Positions 23,495-33,200 are shown, numbered from the stretch's first letter. The stretch: DNA of 64,000 nucleotides from Sphingopyxis sp. FD7 (GCF_003609835.1 NZ_AP017898.1:930001-994000); one strand, 5' to 3'. Translations and numbers: made by a program. Notes: generated from the sequence alone by a model not told the origin.

Positions 23495-24307
23495 TCACTC
23501 GCTTTCCTTGCGCACCGTCGATATCAGCTGACGCCGCTGCTGAAAGGCTTCGCGGTCGGGCGGCACGGTATAGATACCGCGGAGCAGCGCCGCGTCGTGG
23601 CGCGACAGTTCGCGGCGCTCGGTTTCGCCGTCGAACAGCGAGAGGATCGACTCCTTCGGCGGCGGGGGATTGCTCCGGAATTCGGCGAGCGCGACCATGG
23701 CGGCGTAGGAGGCGACCGAGTCAAGCGGGGTGCCGTCGGCCTGATGGACGTCGATCACGACCGTCGCGGTCTGCAGCGCCCGCACGACCTGCGTGCTGAC
23801 GATGCTGCTGTTATAGAGCTTTATATAATAATCATTGATCGGCATGCCGTCGCGGCTCTCGTCGCGCGTCGTATACCACCAGCGGATCGCACCCGTTCCG
23901 TCGAGCACGCGGTCGCGCGCCACGGGCCCTAGCTCGGCGAACTGTTGGGGCGCCTTGCGGCGCGCCGCACGCGCGAGCGCGCGCCCGTCCGCGCTGAAAG
24001 CGACGACGATATTGGGTCGGCATTCGGCTGGGGCGACATCGGCACCCGCCGCAGCGGCGACGGCGCGGACGCGTGCATTGACGATCGCGGCCACATGATC
24101 GTCGACCCCTATTGTGTGTGGACAAACAGGGTCTACCCATCGCGCGAGCGGTTTGAGCTGCACGACCCCGGAGCGGCGCACATATTCGGCCGCGCGCTTC
24201 TTTGCTTCCTCGCGGGTCAGCGGCGTCCCCGTGACGATGATCGAATCGGGATCGTCGCCGGCAATGGGCGCGGCGGCGAGCAGGGCGATGGCGGTAAACA
24301 GGCTCAT
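23495..24307 (-). CDS. Exported hypothetical protein
   Basis: The protein has 270 residues from ATG 24307. A signal peptide, MSLFTAIALLAAAPIAGDDP, comes first; the next part SIIVTGTPLTREEAKKRAAEYVRRSGV is helical. CPHTIGVDDHVAAIVNARVRAVAAAAGADVAPAECRPNIVVAFS has two cysteines. The C-terminal region is SLFDGETERRELSRHDAALLRGIYTVPPDREAFQQRRQLIS. I do not assign a known domain. Similar secreted proteins of about 270 aa are common in sphingomonads. A longer frame to 24361 is not preferred because it destroys the signal peptide. Confidence 0.7.
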   Translation of the reverse strand: MSLFTAIALLAAAPIAGDDPDSIIVTGTPLTREEAKKRAAEYVRRSGVVQLKPLARWVDPVCPHTIGVDDHVAAIVNARVRAVAAAAGADVAPAECRPNIVVAFSADGRALARAARRKAPQQFAELGPVARDRVLDGTGAIRWWYTTRDESRDGMPINDYYIKLYNSSIVSTQVVRALQTATVVIDVHQADGTPLDSVASYAAMVALAEFRSNPPPPKESILSLFDGETERRELSRHDAALLRGIYTVPPDREAFQQRRQLISTVRKESE

Positions 24308-24369
24308 GGCCGATTCTCCCGATGACGTGCCAAAAGCTAGCAAGCCACCGGTAAAATTCAACTATTTGG

Positions 24370-25341
24370 CTACCAGCTCCCGAAACTCGCGTCCGACGGG
24401 CTGGCGCGGTGCAGCGCGCGTTCTTTGCGCCGCCAGCCATAGCGGCGACGCTTGACGAGCAGCAGGCACGGCCATTCGGCGCTGCCGCCGCGCGCAGCGA
24501 GGCGAAAGCCCTGCGCGCGATAGGCAGCGAGCACGGGATCCATCTGGCGCGCGATCAGTCCCGCGAGGATCGCATGGCCGCCCGGCGCGGTCGCGGCTGC
24601 GATATCGGGGGCAAGCGTGATCAGCGGCCCGGCAAGAATGTTCGCGACAACAAGGTCATAGGGCACGCGGTGACGGATCGCCGGATGGTCGGTCCCCGGT
24701 GCGACCGCGAGCGCGAGCCGTCCGCCGCCGCGGCCCAGTGGCACGCCGTTGATCGCGGCATTGTCGCGGGTGACAAAGATGCTTGCGGGGTCGATGTCCG
24801 ACGCGATCGTGCGCGCGCGCGGCCAGAGCGACATGGCGGCAAAGGCGAGCAGCCCGGTGCCGGTCCCGATATCGGCGATGTTGCGCGGGCTTGCGCCCTG
24901 CCGCGCCAGCCGGTCGAGCATCGCAAGGCAGCCCGCCGTCGTATCGTGCCCACCGGTGCCGAACGCCTGGCTCGCGTCGATCAGAAAGGGGGTCGTGCCA
25001 GGCGGTATGCGGTCGGCAAAACTGCTGGTATGGACAAAGAAGCGGCCCGCGCGGACGGGCTCGAGGCCCTGCTGCGATATCTTGACCCAATCCGCTTCGG
25101 GCAATGGCTCGACGATCGGCATATCGTCCCTGGCGCTTGGAACGAGCGAGCGGAGGAGGTCCAGCAGCGCCGCGTCGGGCTTGTTGTCCAGATAGACGTC
25201 GAGCTGCCACCGCCCCGAATCCTCGTCGATCTCGCGCGTAACCACCACCGGAGGCTGGGTCAGCGCATCGAGTGCCGGTATCTCGCCCGACAGCGCTTCG
25301 GCCTCGGCGCGGGTGCAGGGGAGGGAAGCGATCCAGTTCAT
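24370..25341 (-). CDS. prmA: Ribosomal protein L11 methyltransferase
   Basis: The 323-residue class I methyltransferase has FLIDASQAFGTGGHDTTAGCLAML and the SAM-binding motif NIADIGTGTGLLAFAAM, then VVANILAGPLITLAPDIA (NPPY-like catalytic loop NILA, typical of PrmA). It trimethylates ribosomal protein L11. The C-terminal 25 residues (KRRRYGWRRKERALHRASPS) are basic and slightly longer than usual. The SDR gene ends at the base right after its start codon, so the two are one operon. Confidence 0.92.
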   Translation of the reverse strand: MNWIASLPCTRAEAEALSGEIPALDALTQPPVVVTREIDEDSGRWQLDVYLDNKPDAALLDLLRSLVPSARDDMPIVEPLPEADWVKISQQGLEPVRAGRFFVHTSSFADRIPPGTTPFLIDASQAFGTGGHDTTAGCLAMLDRLARQGASPRNIADIGTGTGLLAFAAMSLWPRARTIASDIDPASIFVTRDNAAINGVPLGRGGGRLALAVAPGTDHPAIRHRVPYDLVVANILAGPLITLAPDIAAATAPGGHAILAGLIARQMDPVLAAYRAQGFRLAARGGSAEWPCLLLVKRRRYGWRRKERALHRASPSDASFGSW

Positions 25342-26034
25342 TCAGCGCACATAGCTCGCGCCATTGATGTCGAGCACCGCGCCGGTCATCGACGCGGGTG
25401 CCTCCATCGCGCACCAGCGCGCCGTTTCGGCCACTTCATCGGGCGCCGCGACGCGTCCCAGCGGAATGTCGGCGAGCAATTTGTCGCCGCCGCGGCTTTC
25501 CAGATAGTCGTCGGCCATGCCCGTCATCGTGAAGCCGGGGCAGATCGCAAAGGCAAGGATGCCCTCCCTGGCATAGGCGCGTGCGATCGTCTTGGTCATC
25601 GCAACCATTCCCGCTTTCGATGCGGCATAGTGCCAGTGCGCGGGGCTGTCGCCGCGATACGCCGCCCGGCTCGCGATATTGACGATGCGTCCGCCCGACT
25701 GGCGCGCCTGCCAGTGCAGCACCGCGCAGCGGCAGAGCTGCGCGCTGGCGGTGAGGTTGACCTGCATCGTGCGGTTCCAGTTCGCGAGCCAGTCGGCGTC
25801 GGCCGCGTCAATGGGGTTCGCCTCGAACACCCCGGCGTTGTTGACGAGTATGTCGATGCGCCCGCCCAGCCGGTCGAGGCTCGTCTGCCACAACCGGTCG
25901 GGGGCCGCAGGGTCGGCCAGGTCGCCGTCGGCGCTCGACAGCGCGACCACCTTCGTTGCGTCGGTGCTCAGCGCTTTGGCGATCGCCGCGCCAATGCCGC
26001 GGCTCGCGCCGGTGATCAGGATGTGGGTTGGCAT
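25342..26034 (-). CDS. Short-chain dehydrogenase/reductase
   Basis: The 230-residue Rossmann-fold enzyme has the nucleotide-binding TGASRGIG (8-15), NNAG (65-68), catalytic Ser122 and Tyr136-xxx-Lys140 (HYAASKAG). It ends PASMTGAVLDINGASYVR, as in FabG-like 3-ketoacyl reductases. It directly precedes prmA in the same operon. The substrate is unknown. Confidence 0.88.
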   Translation of the reverse strand: MPTHILITGASRGIGAAIAKALSTDATKVVALSSADGDLADPAAPDRLWQTSLDRLGGRIDILVNNAGVFEANPIDAADADWLANWNRTMQVNLTASAQLCRCAVLHWQARQSGGRIVNIASRAAYRGDSPAHWHYAASKAGMVAMTKTIARAYAREGILAFAICPGFTMTGMADDYLESRGGDKLLADIPLGRVAAPDEVAETARWCAMEAPASMTGAVLDINGASYVR

Positions 26035-26088
26035 GATGCGGCTTTAGGCAGCGGGGCTGGGCTTGCCAAGCGGGCGCATCCCCAAACT

Positions 26089-26166
26089 CGTCATCCCGGC
26101 GAAGGCCGGGATCTCACCCTATCGGAATGACGCACCGGCGAGATCCCGGCCTTCGCCGGGATGACG
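26089..26166. repeat. Palindromic repeat (family B), intergenic
   Basis: Nearly perfect inverted arms start CGTCATCCCGGCGAAGGCCG and end CCTTCGCCGGGATGACG with GATCTCACC/GGCGAGATC inside. It lies between the SDR operon and the chemoreceptor. A near copy is at 41075-41152. Confidence 0.88.
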
Positions 26167-26181
26167 ATGAAATAAGTGAAC

Positions 26182-27534
26182 TTACGCCACCCGGCGGCTG
26201 AACTCGCTGGCCGCCTGTTCGAGCTGTTGCAACCGTCCACCCATCTTGGCGAACTCCTGACTCAGCACACTGATCTCGCTCGCGACCATGCCCGAATCGT
26301 TGCGGATGCTGGCGATCGTCGACGACATGCTGTCGGCGGCCAGCGCGGTTTCGTCGACTGCGGCGGTGATCGAAGTCACCGTCTGCGCCTGCGCGTCCAT
26401 CGCCTCGCGGATGCGTTGCGCCGAGCGTTGGACTTCAACGATCGTCTGCTGGATCGACTGGTTCGCGCTTACCGACCCGCGCGTCGCCTGCTGGATCGCG
26501 GCGATCTTGCCCGCGATATCGTCGGTCGCGCGCGCGGTTTCGTTGGCGAGGCTTTTCACCTCCTGCGCGACGACGGCAAAGCCACGGCCCGATTCACCCG
26601 CGCGCGCGGCTTCGATAGTGGCGTTGAGCGCGAGCAGGTTGGTCTGCCCGGCAATCTCGCGGATCAGTCCCAGGATCGACTCGATCGATTCGGCGTGGTG
26701 CGACAGCGCCTCGGACATGGCGACCGCTTCGCCCGCCTGTTCCGACGCGCGCGTCGCGACACTGGCCGAGGCTTCGACTTCGCTGCGTGCATCCTCGATC
26801 GCGCGGATCAGCCCCGCGGCGGTCGATGCCGCTTCGCGCATCGCCATCGCCGACTGTTCGGACGCTGCGGCGACCTCGCTCGTCTTGGCGATCATGCCCT
26901 TCGCCGCCTGGTCGGCCGAAGCCGCCTGCCTGGCGAGCTGCTCGCGCACGCCTTCCGTATCCTGCACCAGAGAGGCGATCGAGCGGTCAAAGTCGCGCGC
27001 GAGCGTCTGTCGTTCGCCGGAAATCACGGCGCGATCAAGCTTGCTGGCGTATCGCTGCATGATGTCGAACTCGAGCAGCGCAAGGCGGTTGATGGCGCTT
27101 GTCAGCCGTGCCAGCCGTTCGGCGTCGCCGATACAGGCCTCGACGACATATTCGATTGTCAGTCGCTGGCTTTCGGCGATGCACGACATGACCGAGGCAA
27201 GCGGCATTTTGACGCGCCGCGCCATATGCGTATTCTGACAGGCGATCGTCGCGGCTTCCTGTCCGGCCGCGTCGGCATATTTGACCGAGGCGTGGCGGGC
27301 GCTACCGCGGACATAGCGGTCGTAAAGCTCGCCTTCGACACGGCGATCCATGTTCGGCAGCGCATTGAACGCATCCCAATAGGCCCGCGCGACGGCTTCC
27401 TCGCGGCCGCCGACGATGGCATGGATTTCGGCCGCGTCTGCGGCCAGCCGGCCGTCGAGATCATAATAAGGAAAGCGCTCCGACATCAAAATCGGCTCGA
27501 TCTGCTGTTTGTGAATCGGACTGTCCTTCACCAT
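26182..27534 (-). CDS. Soluble chemoreceptor with N-terminal globin-type sensor domain
   Basis: The protein has 450 residues from ATG 27534; a longer frame is less plausible. No membrane segment is present. Residues 20-170 are helical and resemble the globin of globin-coupled sensors: H103 in [19 protein letters not shown] would be the proximal haem ligand, followed by [15 protein letters not shown]. The C-terminal half is a methyl-accepting signalling domain with the hairpin [22 protein letters not shown] (about 293-314) and [14 protein letters not shown]. It would sense O2 or another gas and control a CheA kinase. Globin assignment rests on pattern only. Confidence 0.8.
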   Translation of the reverse strand: MVKDSPIHKQQIEPILMSERFPYYDLDGRLAADAAEIHAIVGGREEAVARAYWDAFNALPNMDRRVEGELYDRYVRGSARHASVKYADAAGQEAATIACQNTHMARRVKMPLASVMSCIAESQRLTIEYVVEACIGDAERLARLTSAINRLALLEFDIMQRYASKLDRAVISGERQTLARDFDRSIASLVQDTEGVREQLARQAASADQAAKGMIAKTSEVAAASEQSAMAMREAASTAAGLIRAIEDARSEVEASASVATRASEQAGEAVAMSEALSHHAESIESILGLIREIAGQTNLLALNATIEAARAGESGRGFAVVAQEVKSLANETARATDDIAGKIAAIQQATRGSVSANQSIQQTIVEVQRSAQRIREAMDAQAQTVTSITAAVDETALAADSMSSTIASIRNDSGMVASEISVLSQEFAKMGGRLQQLEQAASEFSRRVA

Positions 27535-27634
27535 GATCCCATCCCTGGTCGATCCAAAGCCGCGCGGGTCTTCGCCCGTGTGCGTCCCACGAAACTGGTG
27601 AACGGGATATGCGGCAAGACTGGTAAATCGATCG

Positions 27635-28102
27635 TTAACCCGCGGCGGAGACCGGATAGCCCTCGAACGCCTTGATCGTGCGCAACGCAAAGGCGCTGTG
27701 CATCGCCGCCACGCCCGGCAGGCGCGACAGGCAATGGCGGTGCAGCCGGTCGAAATCGGCGACGCTGCGCGCCGCGACGCGCAGCCGATAATCGGAGGCG
27801 CCCGACAAGAGCTGGCATTCCAATATCTCGTCGAAACTTTTGACCGCGCTCTCGAACGCCGTCAGCGCTTCCTCGCTCTGCGAGGTCAGGCTGATGTCGA
27901 CGAAGACGTCCAGTCCCAGCCCGATGCGTTCGGGCGACAGCCGCGCGGCATAGCCGGTAATGATTCCCGCCGCCTCGAGCGCGCGGATGCGGCGGTGGCA
28001 CGCCGACGGCGACAGCCCGACGATCTCGCCGAGTTCGGCGGCAGGTTTCGGTCCCTTGCGCTGGAGCAGATGAAGCAGCTTTGCATCGATCCGATCAATC
28101 AT
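27635..28102 (-). CDS. Lrp/AsnC-family transcriptional regulator
   Basis: The protein has 155 residues from ATG 28102. An HTH is formed by [43 protein letters not shown], followed by the RAM ligand-binding domain with [29 protein letters not shown]. It is divergent from ald, 154 nt away, so an AldR-like role (alanine-responsive activation of ald) is likely. The intergenic region contains AT-rich repeats of TTGCAC/TTGCGC type that could be binding sites. Confidence 0.87.
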   Translation of the reverse strand: MIDRIDAKLLHLLQRKGPKPAAELGEIVGLSPSACHRRIRALEAAGIITGYAARLSPERIGLGLDVFVDISLTSQSEEALTAFESAVKSFDEILECQLLSGASDYRLRVAARSVADFDRLHRHCLSRLPGVAAMHSAFALRTIKAFEGYPVSAAG

Positions 28103-28256
28103 TGTGCAGAAAATCCCGATGTTGCGCAAAAAACTTGCACATATGTGTCGAATCAAAGGATCATATGCAAGCACCTCGCGGGGCTTTGCTGCTATTCTTT
28201 TCCGAAGGCACCGCGCGCCGACCGGGCGCCATGGCCAAGGACAGTGGAGAGCGAAG

Positions 28257-29372
28257 ATGATCATCGGCACCCCGAAGGAAATCAAGAATCACGAATATCG
28301 CGTCGGGCTGACCCCCGAAAGCGCGCGCGAGCTCGTCGTCCACGGCCACCGCGTCCTGGTGCAGACCGGCGCGGGCGAAGGCATCGGTGCGCACGACCGC
28401 TTTTATGTCGAAGCGGGCGCCGAGATCGTCCCGACGGCGGAAGAGATTTTTGCGGCCGCCGACATGGTCGTGAAAGTCAAGGAGCCGCAGCCAGGCGAGC
28501 GCGCGATGCTGCGCGAGGGGCAGATCCTCTACACCTATCTCCACCTCGCCCCCGACCCCGACCAGACGCGCGACCTGATGAAATCGGGCGCGGTGTGCAT
28601 CGCCTATGAAACGGTCACCAGCCCGCACGGCGGGTTGCCGCTCTTGAAGCCGATGAGCCAGGTCGCGGGGCGCATGTCGATCCAGGCGGGCGCCACCGCG
28701 CTCGAAAAGGCGCATGGCGGTCGCGGGGTGTTGCTCGGCGGCGTCCCCGGCGTCGCGCCGGGCAAGGTGTGCGTGATCGGGGGCGGCGTCGTCGGCTTCA
28801 ACGCGGCGCAAATGGCGGCGGGGCTCGGCGCCGACGTCACCATCCTCGACCGCGATCCCGAAGTGCTCGAACGCGTCGGCACCTTTTTCGAGGCACGCGC
28901 CAAGACGCGCTTCTCGAACCGCGCCAACCTGGCGGAATGCGTCGCCGAAGCCGACCTGGTGATCGGCGCGGTGCTGATCCCCGGCGCCGAAGCGCCCAAG
29001 CTGGTGACGCGCGAGATGCTCGGGACGATGCGGCCCGGCTCGGTGCTCGTCGACGTTGCGATCGACCAGGGCGGATGTTTTGAAACCAGCCATGCGACCA
29101 CGCACGCCGATCCAACCTATGTGATCGACGGCATCGTCCATTATGCGGTGGCCAACATGCCGGGCGCGGTCGCGCGCACCAGCACCTATGCGCTGAACAA
29201 TGTCACTTTGCCGCACGCGCTGCGCATCGCCGATCTCGGCTGGAAGGAAGCTTTGAAACGCGACGTGCATCTTGCGCAGGGTTTGAACGTTTGGAATGGT
29301 AAGGTGACGTTCGAAGCCGTAGCGGCAGCGATCGGAACCGATTATGTGCCTGTCGAACAGGCACTCGCCTGA
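28257..29372 (+). CDS. ald: Alanine dehydrogenase
   Basis: The 371-residue enzyme begins [20 protein letters not shown], the standard Ald N-terminus, with GTGGAGAG upstream. It shows the substrate/catalytic K in KVKEPQP, H in YLHLAPD, and the NAD-binding [30 protein letters not shown]. It interconverts L-alanine and pyruvate plus ammonia with NAD. The frame extends upstream to 28104 without coding features. It is divergent from an Lrp-type regulator. Confidence 0.97.
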   Translation: MIIGTPKEIKNHEYRVGLTPESARELVVHGHRVLVQTGAGEGIGAHDRFYVEAGAEIVPTAEEIFAAADMVVKVKEPQPGERAMLREGQILYTYLHLAPDPDQTRDLMKSGAVCIAYETVTSPHGGLPLLKPMSQVAGRMSIQAGATALEKAHGGRGVLLGGVPGVAPGKVCVIGGGVVGFNAAQMAAGLGADVTILDRDPEVLERVGTFFEARAKTRFSNRANLAECVAEADLVIGAVLIPGAEAPKLVTREMLGTMRPGSVLVDVAIDQGGCFETSHATTHADPTYVIDGIVHYAVANMPGAVARTSTYALNNVTLPHALRIADLGWKEALKRDVHLAQGLNVWNGKVTFEAVAAAIGTDYVPVEQALA

Positions 29373-29393
29373 CGACAAGGACCATAGAGCAAG

Positions 29394-29627
29394 ATGACCG
29401 ACCAAGCCCCGCCGCCCAACGACGACGAACAAGAAGAAAATGAAGTGCTGCGCGCCGCGCGCGAGTTGCGGCAGCAGCGCGAGGCGGCCGAAGCAGCCGA
29501 AGCCGCGGACCAGGACGCGACCAAGGCGAAACGCGGCTGGAAAACCGCCGCCGCCGCGGGGCTGGGCATCGGATCGGCGGCGGTGATCGCCGCGCTGCTT
29601 TACGTTAATCGCGACAAGCTCAAATAA
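29394..29627 (+). CDS. Small single-pass membrane protein
   Basis: The 77-residue protein begins with an acidic, Glu-rich coiled-coil-like part (QEENEVLRAARELRQQREAAEAAEAADQD), then has one transmembrane helix (TAAAAGLGIGSAAVIAALLYV) near the C-terminus. It lies 21 nt after ald and before a terminator, so it is probably co-transcribed. No known family. High coding bias and good start context suggest it is real. Confidence 0.6.
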   Translation: MTDQAPPPNDDEQEENEVLRAARELRQQREAAEAAEAADQDATKAKRGWKTAAAAGLGIGSAAVIAALLYVNRDKLK

Positions 29628-29654
29628 ACCCGCCGGACTCCGGCGAACAAAAAA

Positions 29655-29680
29655 GGGCGGCCATCGCGGCCGCCCTTTTT
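29655..29680. terminator. Bidirectional intrinsic terminator between the ald operon and azoR
   Basis: The 8-bp stem GGGCGGCC/GGCCGCCC with loop ATCGC is flanked by AAAAAA on the left and TTTTT on the right. It can serve both converging transcripts. Confidence 0.88.
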
Positions 29681-29695
29681 CGTCAATGTCGCCAA

Positions 29696-30292
29696 TCAGG
29701 CGGCCTGTTGCAGCGCCTCGATCGCCGAGGTCGCGCGCGCGATCGCCTCGCCGTCCATCATCTGCTGGTCGGCGGCGATGATCGTGACATCGGTGATGCC
29801 GACGAAGCCGAGGACGTGGCGGAGGTATCCGGTGGCGAAATCATGGTCGCTGCCAACGGGCACGCCGCCCGACGCGACGACCAGCCAGGCCTTCTTTCCC
29901 TTCAGCAGCCCTTCGGGACCGTTCTCGGTGTAGCGGAAGGTGCGGCGGGCGCGGGCGATCAGGTCGACCCAGGCCTTGAGCGACGCGGGGATCGCGAAAT
30001 TATAGACGGGCACGCCGATGACGATGGTGTCCGCCGCTTCCAGTTCGGCGATCAGCTCGTCGGAGCTCGCGAGCGCGGCCTTCTGCTCGTCGCTGCGCTC
30101 GGTCTCGTCGGTGAAATTGGCGCCGACCCAGCTTTCGGTGAGCAGCGCGGGCGGGGCCAGCGCCAGGTCGCGGGTGGTGACCGCCGCGCCATAGCCCTGT
30201 TCGACGAGGCGTGCGACGAGCTGGTCGGTGAGCTGGCGCGTGGTCGATCCGCTGGTGCGGGCGCTGGCATCGATACGAAGGATATTGGACAT
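29696..30292 (-). CDS. azoR: FMN-dependent NADH-azoreductase
   Basis: The 198-residue flavodoxin-like protein begins MSNILRIDASARTSGSTTRQL, with the FMN phosphate loop SARTSGSTTRQL. VPVYNFAIPASLKAWVDLIARARRTFRYTENGPEGLLKGKKAW and VASGGVPV are AzoR hallmarks. It reduces quinones and azo dyes in the cytosol. ATG 30292 follows AAGGAG by 7 nt; a second ATG one codon earlier is too close. It lies downstream of a pirin gene. Confidence 0.92.
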   Translation of the reverse strand: MSNILRIDASARTSGSTTRQLTDQLVARLVEQGYGAAVTTRDLALAPPALLTESWVGANFTDETERSDEQKAALASSDELIAELEAADTIVIGVPVYNFAIPASLKAWVDLIARARRTFRYTENGPEGLLKGKKAWLVVASGGVPVGSDHDFATGYLRHVLGFVGITDVTIIAADQQMMDGEAIARATSAIEALQQAA

Positions 30293-30406
30293 CATATTAC
30301 TCCTTGGGTTCAAGCGGGGAGAGGGGGTGCCGCGAGCCGGGGGCAACTCGCGGCACCGGGTAGGCCGCCGTCGGGGAGGGACGTCGGCGGCCGAGGCGGG
30401 GCTTCG

Positions 30407-31105
30407 TTACAGGCTGTCGACAAGGACCAGTTCGGCGTCGTCGATCGCCTCGACCTCGATCCGCCCGACATCGCGCAGCGCGATGCCGTCGCGGGGATCG
30501 GCGTCGTGGCCGTTGACGCGGATACGTCCCCTGGCGGCGACCAGATAGGCATGACGCCCGGCTTCGAGGTCATAGGAGACGCTTTCCCCGGCGTTCACCG
30601 TCGCCGCGGCGACGCGGGCATTGGCGCGGATCGGCAGCGCATCGCCGTCGCCGTCGATCCCGCTGGCCAGCGTCACGAACCGGCCCGAACGATCATTCTT
30701 GGGAAACTGCCGCGCCCCCCAGCCGGGATTGCCGCCCGCCTGATCGGGGATGATCCAGATCTGGAACAGCGTCGTTTCCTCATCTTCCAGGTTGAACTCG
30801 CTGTGCGTGACACCGGTGCCGGCGCTCATCACCTGCACGTCACCCGCGGCGGTGCGGCCGACGTTGCCCATGGAGTCGCGATGGCTGATCGCGCCCGTGC
30901 GGACATAGGTGATGATTTCCATGTCGCGGTGCGGGTGCGGGGGAAAGCCCGACTGCGCCGCGATCCGGTCGTCGTTCCACACGCGCAGCGCGCCCCAGCC
31001 CATGCGGTCGGGATCGTGATAGTTCGCGAAGGAAAAATGGTGGCGGGCGTCGAGCCAGCCATGGTCGGCGTGGCCCAGCGTGTCGAATTTGCGAATGTCG
31101 ATCAT
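30407..31105 (-). CDS. Pirin-family protein (YhhW-like)
   Basis: The 232-residue bicupin shows the metal-binding FPPHPHRDMEIITYV and the TGVTHSEFN motif, with histidines and Glu coordinating a metal as in quercetinase-like pirins. It begins IDIRKFDTLGHADHGWLDARHHFSFANYHDPDRMGWG, typical of YhhW. The function may be redox sensing or quercetin dioxygenation. It sits with azoR on one strand and is divergent from a LysR gene, forming a likely quinone/redox stress cluster. Confidence 0.9.
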   Translation of the reverse strand: MIDIRKFDTLGHADHGWLDARHHFSFANYHDPDRMGWGALRVWNDDRIAAQSGFPPHPHRDMEIITYVRTGAISHRDSMGNVGRTAAGDVQVMSAGTGVTHSEFNLEDEETTLFQIWIIPDQAGGNPGWGARQFPKNDRSGRFVTLASGIDGDGDALPIRANARVAAATVNAGESVSYDLEAGRHAYLVAARGRIRVNGHDADPRDGIALRDVGRIEVEAIDDAELVLVDSL

Positions 31106-31204
31106 GGCCTTGTCCTTTCTCTGCCGCCGCTGGGCCGGGGTGCCCGGCGGCGTTCATCTGTTGAGGACAAAATAAGGATTGGGATTGTTTCTAAAATAGC
31201 ATAG

Positions 31205-31225
31205 ATGGAAAATCATCGTTTCCAT
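31205..31225. promoter_or_regulatory. Candidate LysR operator between the pirin and LysR genes
   Basis: The palindrome ATGGAAA-N7-TTTCCAT has perfect 7-nt arms. It ends 14 nt before the LysR start, in an AT-rich gap of 134 bp. LysR proteins often bind such dyads in divergent promoters. Confidence 0.5.
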
Positions 31226-31239
31226 TTTGGAGCTATGGT

Positions 31240-32175
31240 ATGGCGCTTCCCGATTATGAAGGCTGGGCCTGTTTCGTCGCCGTCGCCGACGGCGGCAGCT
31301 TTACCGCCGCCGCCGCCGCGCTCGGCCTGTCGAAAGCGAGCGTGTCGAAAGCGGTGACGCGCCTCGAGGCGTCGCTCGGTATCACCTTGCTCCACCGCAG
31401 CTCGCGCGTCGTTGCGGTATCGACCGCGGGGGCGGGGCTGCTCGAGGAGGCACGCGCGATGGTTGCCGCGGCGACCGCGGCGACCGAAGCGGCGCGCGGC
31501 GACCGGCTCGACCTCGCCGGCCCGATCCGCCTTGCAGCGCCGATGAGCTTCGGGATCAAGGTGCTCGGCCCCGTGCTCGCGGCCTTTCTTGAGCAGCATC
31601 CCGCGGTCGAGATCGAACTTTTGCTCAGCGACGCGCGCAACGACCCGATCGCCGAGGGCATCGACCTCACGCTGCGCATCGCGCCGCTCGCCGATTCCAG
31701 CCTGCTCGCCCGCACGATCGCGCCGGTCGCGGCGTCGCTGATCGCCAGCCCCGCCTATCTCGAAAAACATGGCACGCCCCGGCACCCGCTCGACCTCGCG
31801 CGCCATCGTCTTATCGGCTATGGCCACCGCCAGCGCGCGATGCCGCTCCATTTCTCGCGCAAGGGCGAAGAGGCGACGGTGCTGCCGACCGGGCCGCTGT
31901 TCGCGAACAATGGTGATGTCATGGTGCCGATGATCGTTGCGGGCGGCGGCATTGCGGTCCTGCCCGACTTTATCGCGGCCGACGAGCTCGCCGCGGGGAC
32001 TGTGGTGCCGATCCTCACCGACTGGTCGCTGCCGCAATCACATCTCCACCTTCTTTCGCCCCCTTCGCGGCTGCGTCCGGCGCGCGTCCGCGCCTTTTCG
32101 GACCATCTCGTCGACACGCTCAAACGCTCCTGCAGCGGCGCCAACGATCGTTATGCGATGCTCCCCAAGGGGTGA
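31240..32175 (+). CDS. LysR-family transcriptional regulator
   Basis: The 311-residue protein has an N-terminal HTH (YEGWACFVAVADGGSFTAAAAALGLSKASVSKAVTRLEASLGITLLHRS) and a periplasmic-binding-like effector domain (GPIRLAAPMSFGIKVLGPVLAAFLEQHPAVEIELLLSD). It belongs to the CrgA/AaeR-like group. It is divergent from the pirin-azoR operon, so it likely controls that operon, in response to a quinone or electrophile. The start GCTATGGTATGG gives two ATG options (31234 and 31240); 31240 is used. Confidence 0.88.
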   Translation: MALPDYEGWACFVAVADGGSFTAAAAALGLSKASVSKAVTRLEASLGITLLHRSSRVVAVSTAGAGLLEEARAMVAAATAATEAARGDRLDLAGPIRLAAPMSFGIKVLGPVLAAFLEQHPAVEIELLLSDARNDPIAEGIDLTLRIAPLADSSLLARTIAPVAASLIASPAYLEKHGTPRHPLDLARHRLIGYGHRQRAMPLHFSRKGEEATVLPTGPLFANNGDVMVPMIVAGGGIAVLPDFIAADELAAGTVVPILTDWSLPQSHLHLLSPPSRLRPARVRAFSDHLVDTLKRSCSGANDRYAMLPKG

Positions 32176-32208
32176 AAGCGCGGTCTCCGACTGTTGCAAA
32201 TAAGGCGC

Positions 32209-32243
32209 GACTCGTGGATTCCTGCGGGTTAAACCAAAATTAA
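32209..32243 (+). promoter_or_regulatory. ctrA control region: two GANTC sites and a CtrA box
   Basis: GACTC (32209-32213) and GATTC (32217-32221) are CcrM methylation motifs. They are followed by a perfect TTAA-N7-TTAA CtrA-binding site (32229-32243). The cluster lies about 130 nt upstream of the ctrA start. This parallels the methylation- and CtrA-controlled ctrA promoters known from Caulobacter. Confidence 0.75.
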
Positions 32244-32371
32244 CCTTTTCCCTTCATTGCTTTCATGGTTAATGTTCCGGCAGTCCTGCAACGGGGGTTG
32301 GTCGGTGACATCCTTGATGGTCATGCGATCGGTTCGCGGGATCATCGTGGGAAACAGTCAAGGGGTGCCCA

Positions 32372-33079
32372 ATGCGCGTACTGCTGATCGAGGACGAGCC
32401 GACGACCGCGAAAGCGATCGATACGATGCTCACGACCGAGGGCTTCAACGTCTACACCACCGATCTGGGCGAAGAGGGCCTCGATCTGGGTAAGCTCTAT
32501 GATTACGACATCATCCTGCTCGACCTGAACCTGCCCGACATGCACGGCTATGACGTGCTCAAGAAGCTCCGCACCGCCAAGGTGCAGACGCCGGTGCTGA
32601 TCCTGTCGGGCATTTCGGAAATGGACAGCAAGGTGCGCTCGTTCGGCTTCGGCGCCGACGATTATGTCACCAAGCCCTTCCACCGCGACGAGCTGGTCGC
32701 CCGCATCCACGCGGTCGTCCGCCGGTCGAAGGGGCACAGCCAGAGCGTCATCAAGACGGGCAAGCTCGCGGTCAATCTCGACACCAAGACGGTCGAGGTC
32801 GACAGCATCCGCGTGCATCTGACCGGCAAGGAATATCAGATGCTCGAACTGCTGAGCCTGCGCAAGGGCACGACGCTCACCAAGGAAATGTTCCTGAACC
32901 ACCTCTATGGCGGGATGGACGAGCCTGAACTGAAGATCATCGACGTCTTCATCTGCAAGCTACGCAAGAAGCTCGCGCTCGCCTGCGGCGGCGACAATTA
33001 TATCGAGACGGTCTGGGGCCGCGGTTATGTCCTTCGCGACATCGACGACGAAGGCAATGAGGTGCGCCGCGTCGCCTGA
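32372..33079 (+). CDS. ctrA: Cell-cycle response regulator CtrA
   Basis: The 235-residue OmpR-type regulator begins [20 protein letters not shown]. The phosphoacceptor is Asp51 (LLDLNLP) and the receiver lysine is K101 (YVTKPF). The winged helix contains [54 protein letters not shown], nearly diagnostic of CtrA. In alphaproteobacteria CtrA controls cell division, motility and replication genes. A CtrA box and GANTC sites upstream suggest autoregulation and methylation timing. The C-terminus ([10 protein letters not shown]) matches sphingomonad CtrA style. Confidence 0.96.
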   Translation: MRVLLIEDEPTTAKAIDTMLTTEGFNVYTTDLGEEGLDLGKLYDYDIILLDLNLPDMHGYDVLKKLRTAKVQTPVLILSGISEMDSKVRSFGFGADDYVTKPFHRDELVARIHAVVRRSKGHSQSVIKTGKLAVNLDTKTVEVDSIRVHLTGKEYQMLELLSLRKGTTLTKEMFLNHLYGGMDEPELKIIDVFICKLRKKLALACGGDNYIETVWGRGYVLRDIDDEGNEVRRVA

Positions 33080-33113
33080 CGCCGCGCATCGCGCACAAGT
33101 TAACCGAGGGAAG

Positions 33114-33150
33114 CCGGCGCGGAGCGATCCGCGCCGGTTTTCCTTTTTTG
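33114..33150 (+). terminator. Intrinsic terminator after ctrA
   Basis: The perfect 10-bp stem CCGGCGCGGA/TCCGCGCCGG with loop GCGA is followed by TTTTCCTTTTTTG. Confidence 0.9.
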
Positions 33151-33200
33151 AGGATGCGCGGGGGGATGAAGTGAGCAGGCGACCGGTGGCGGCCTGAAGC

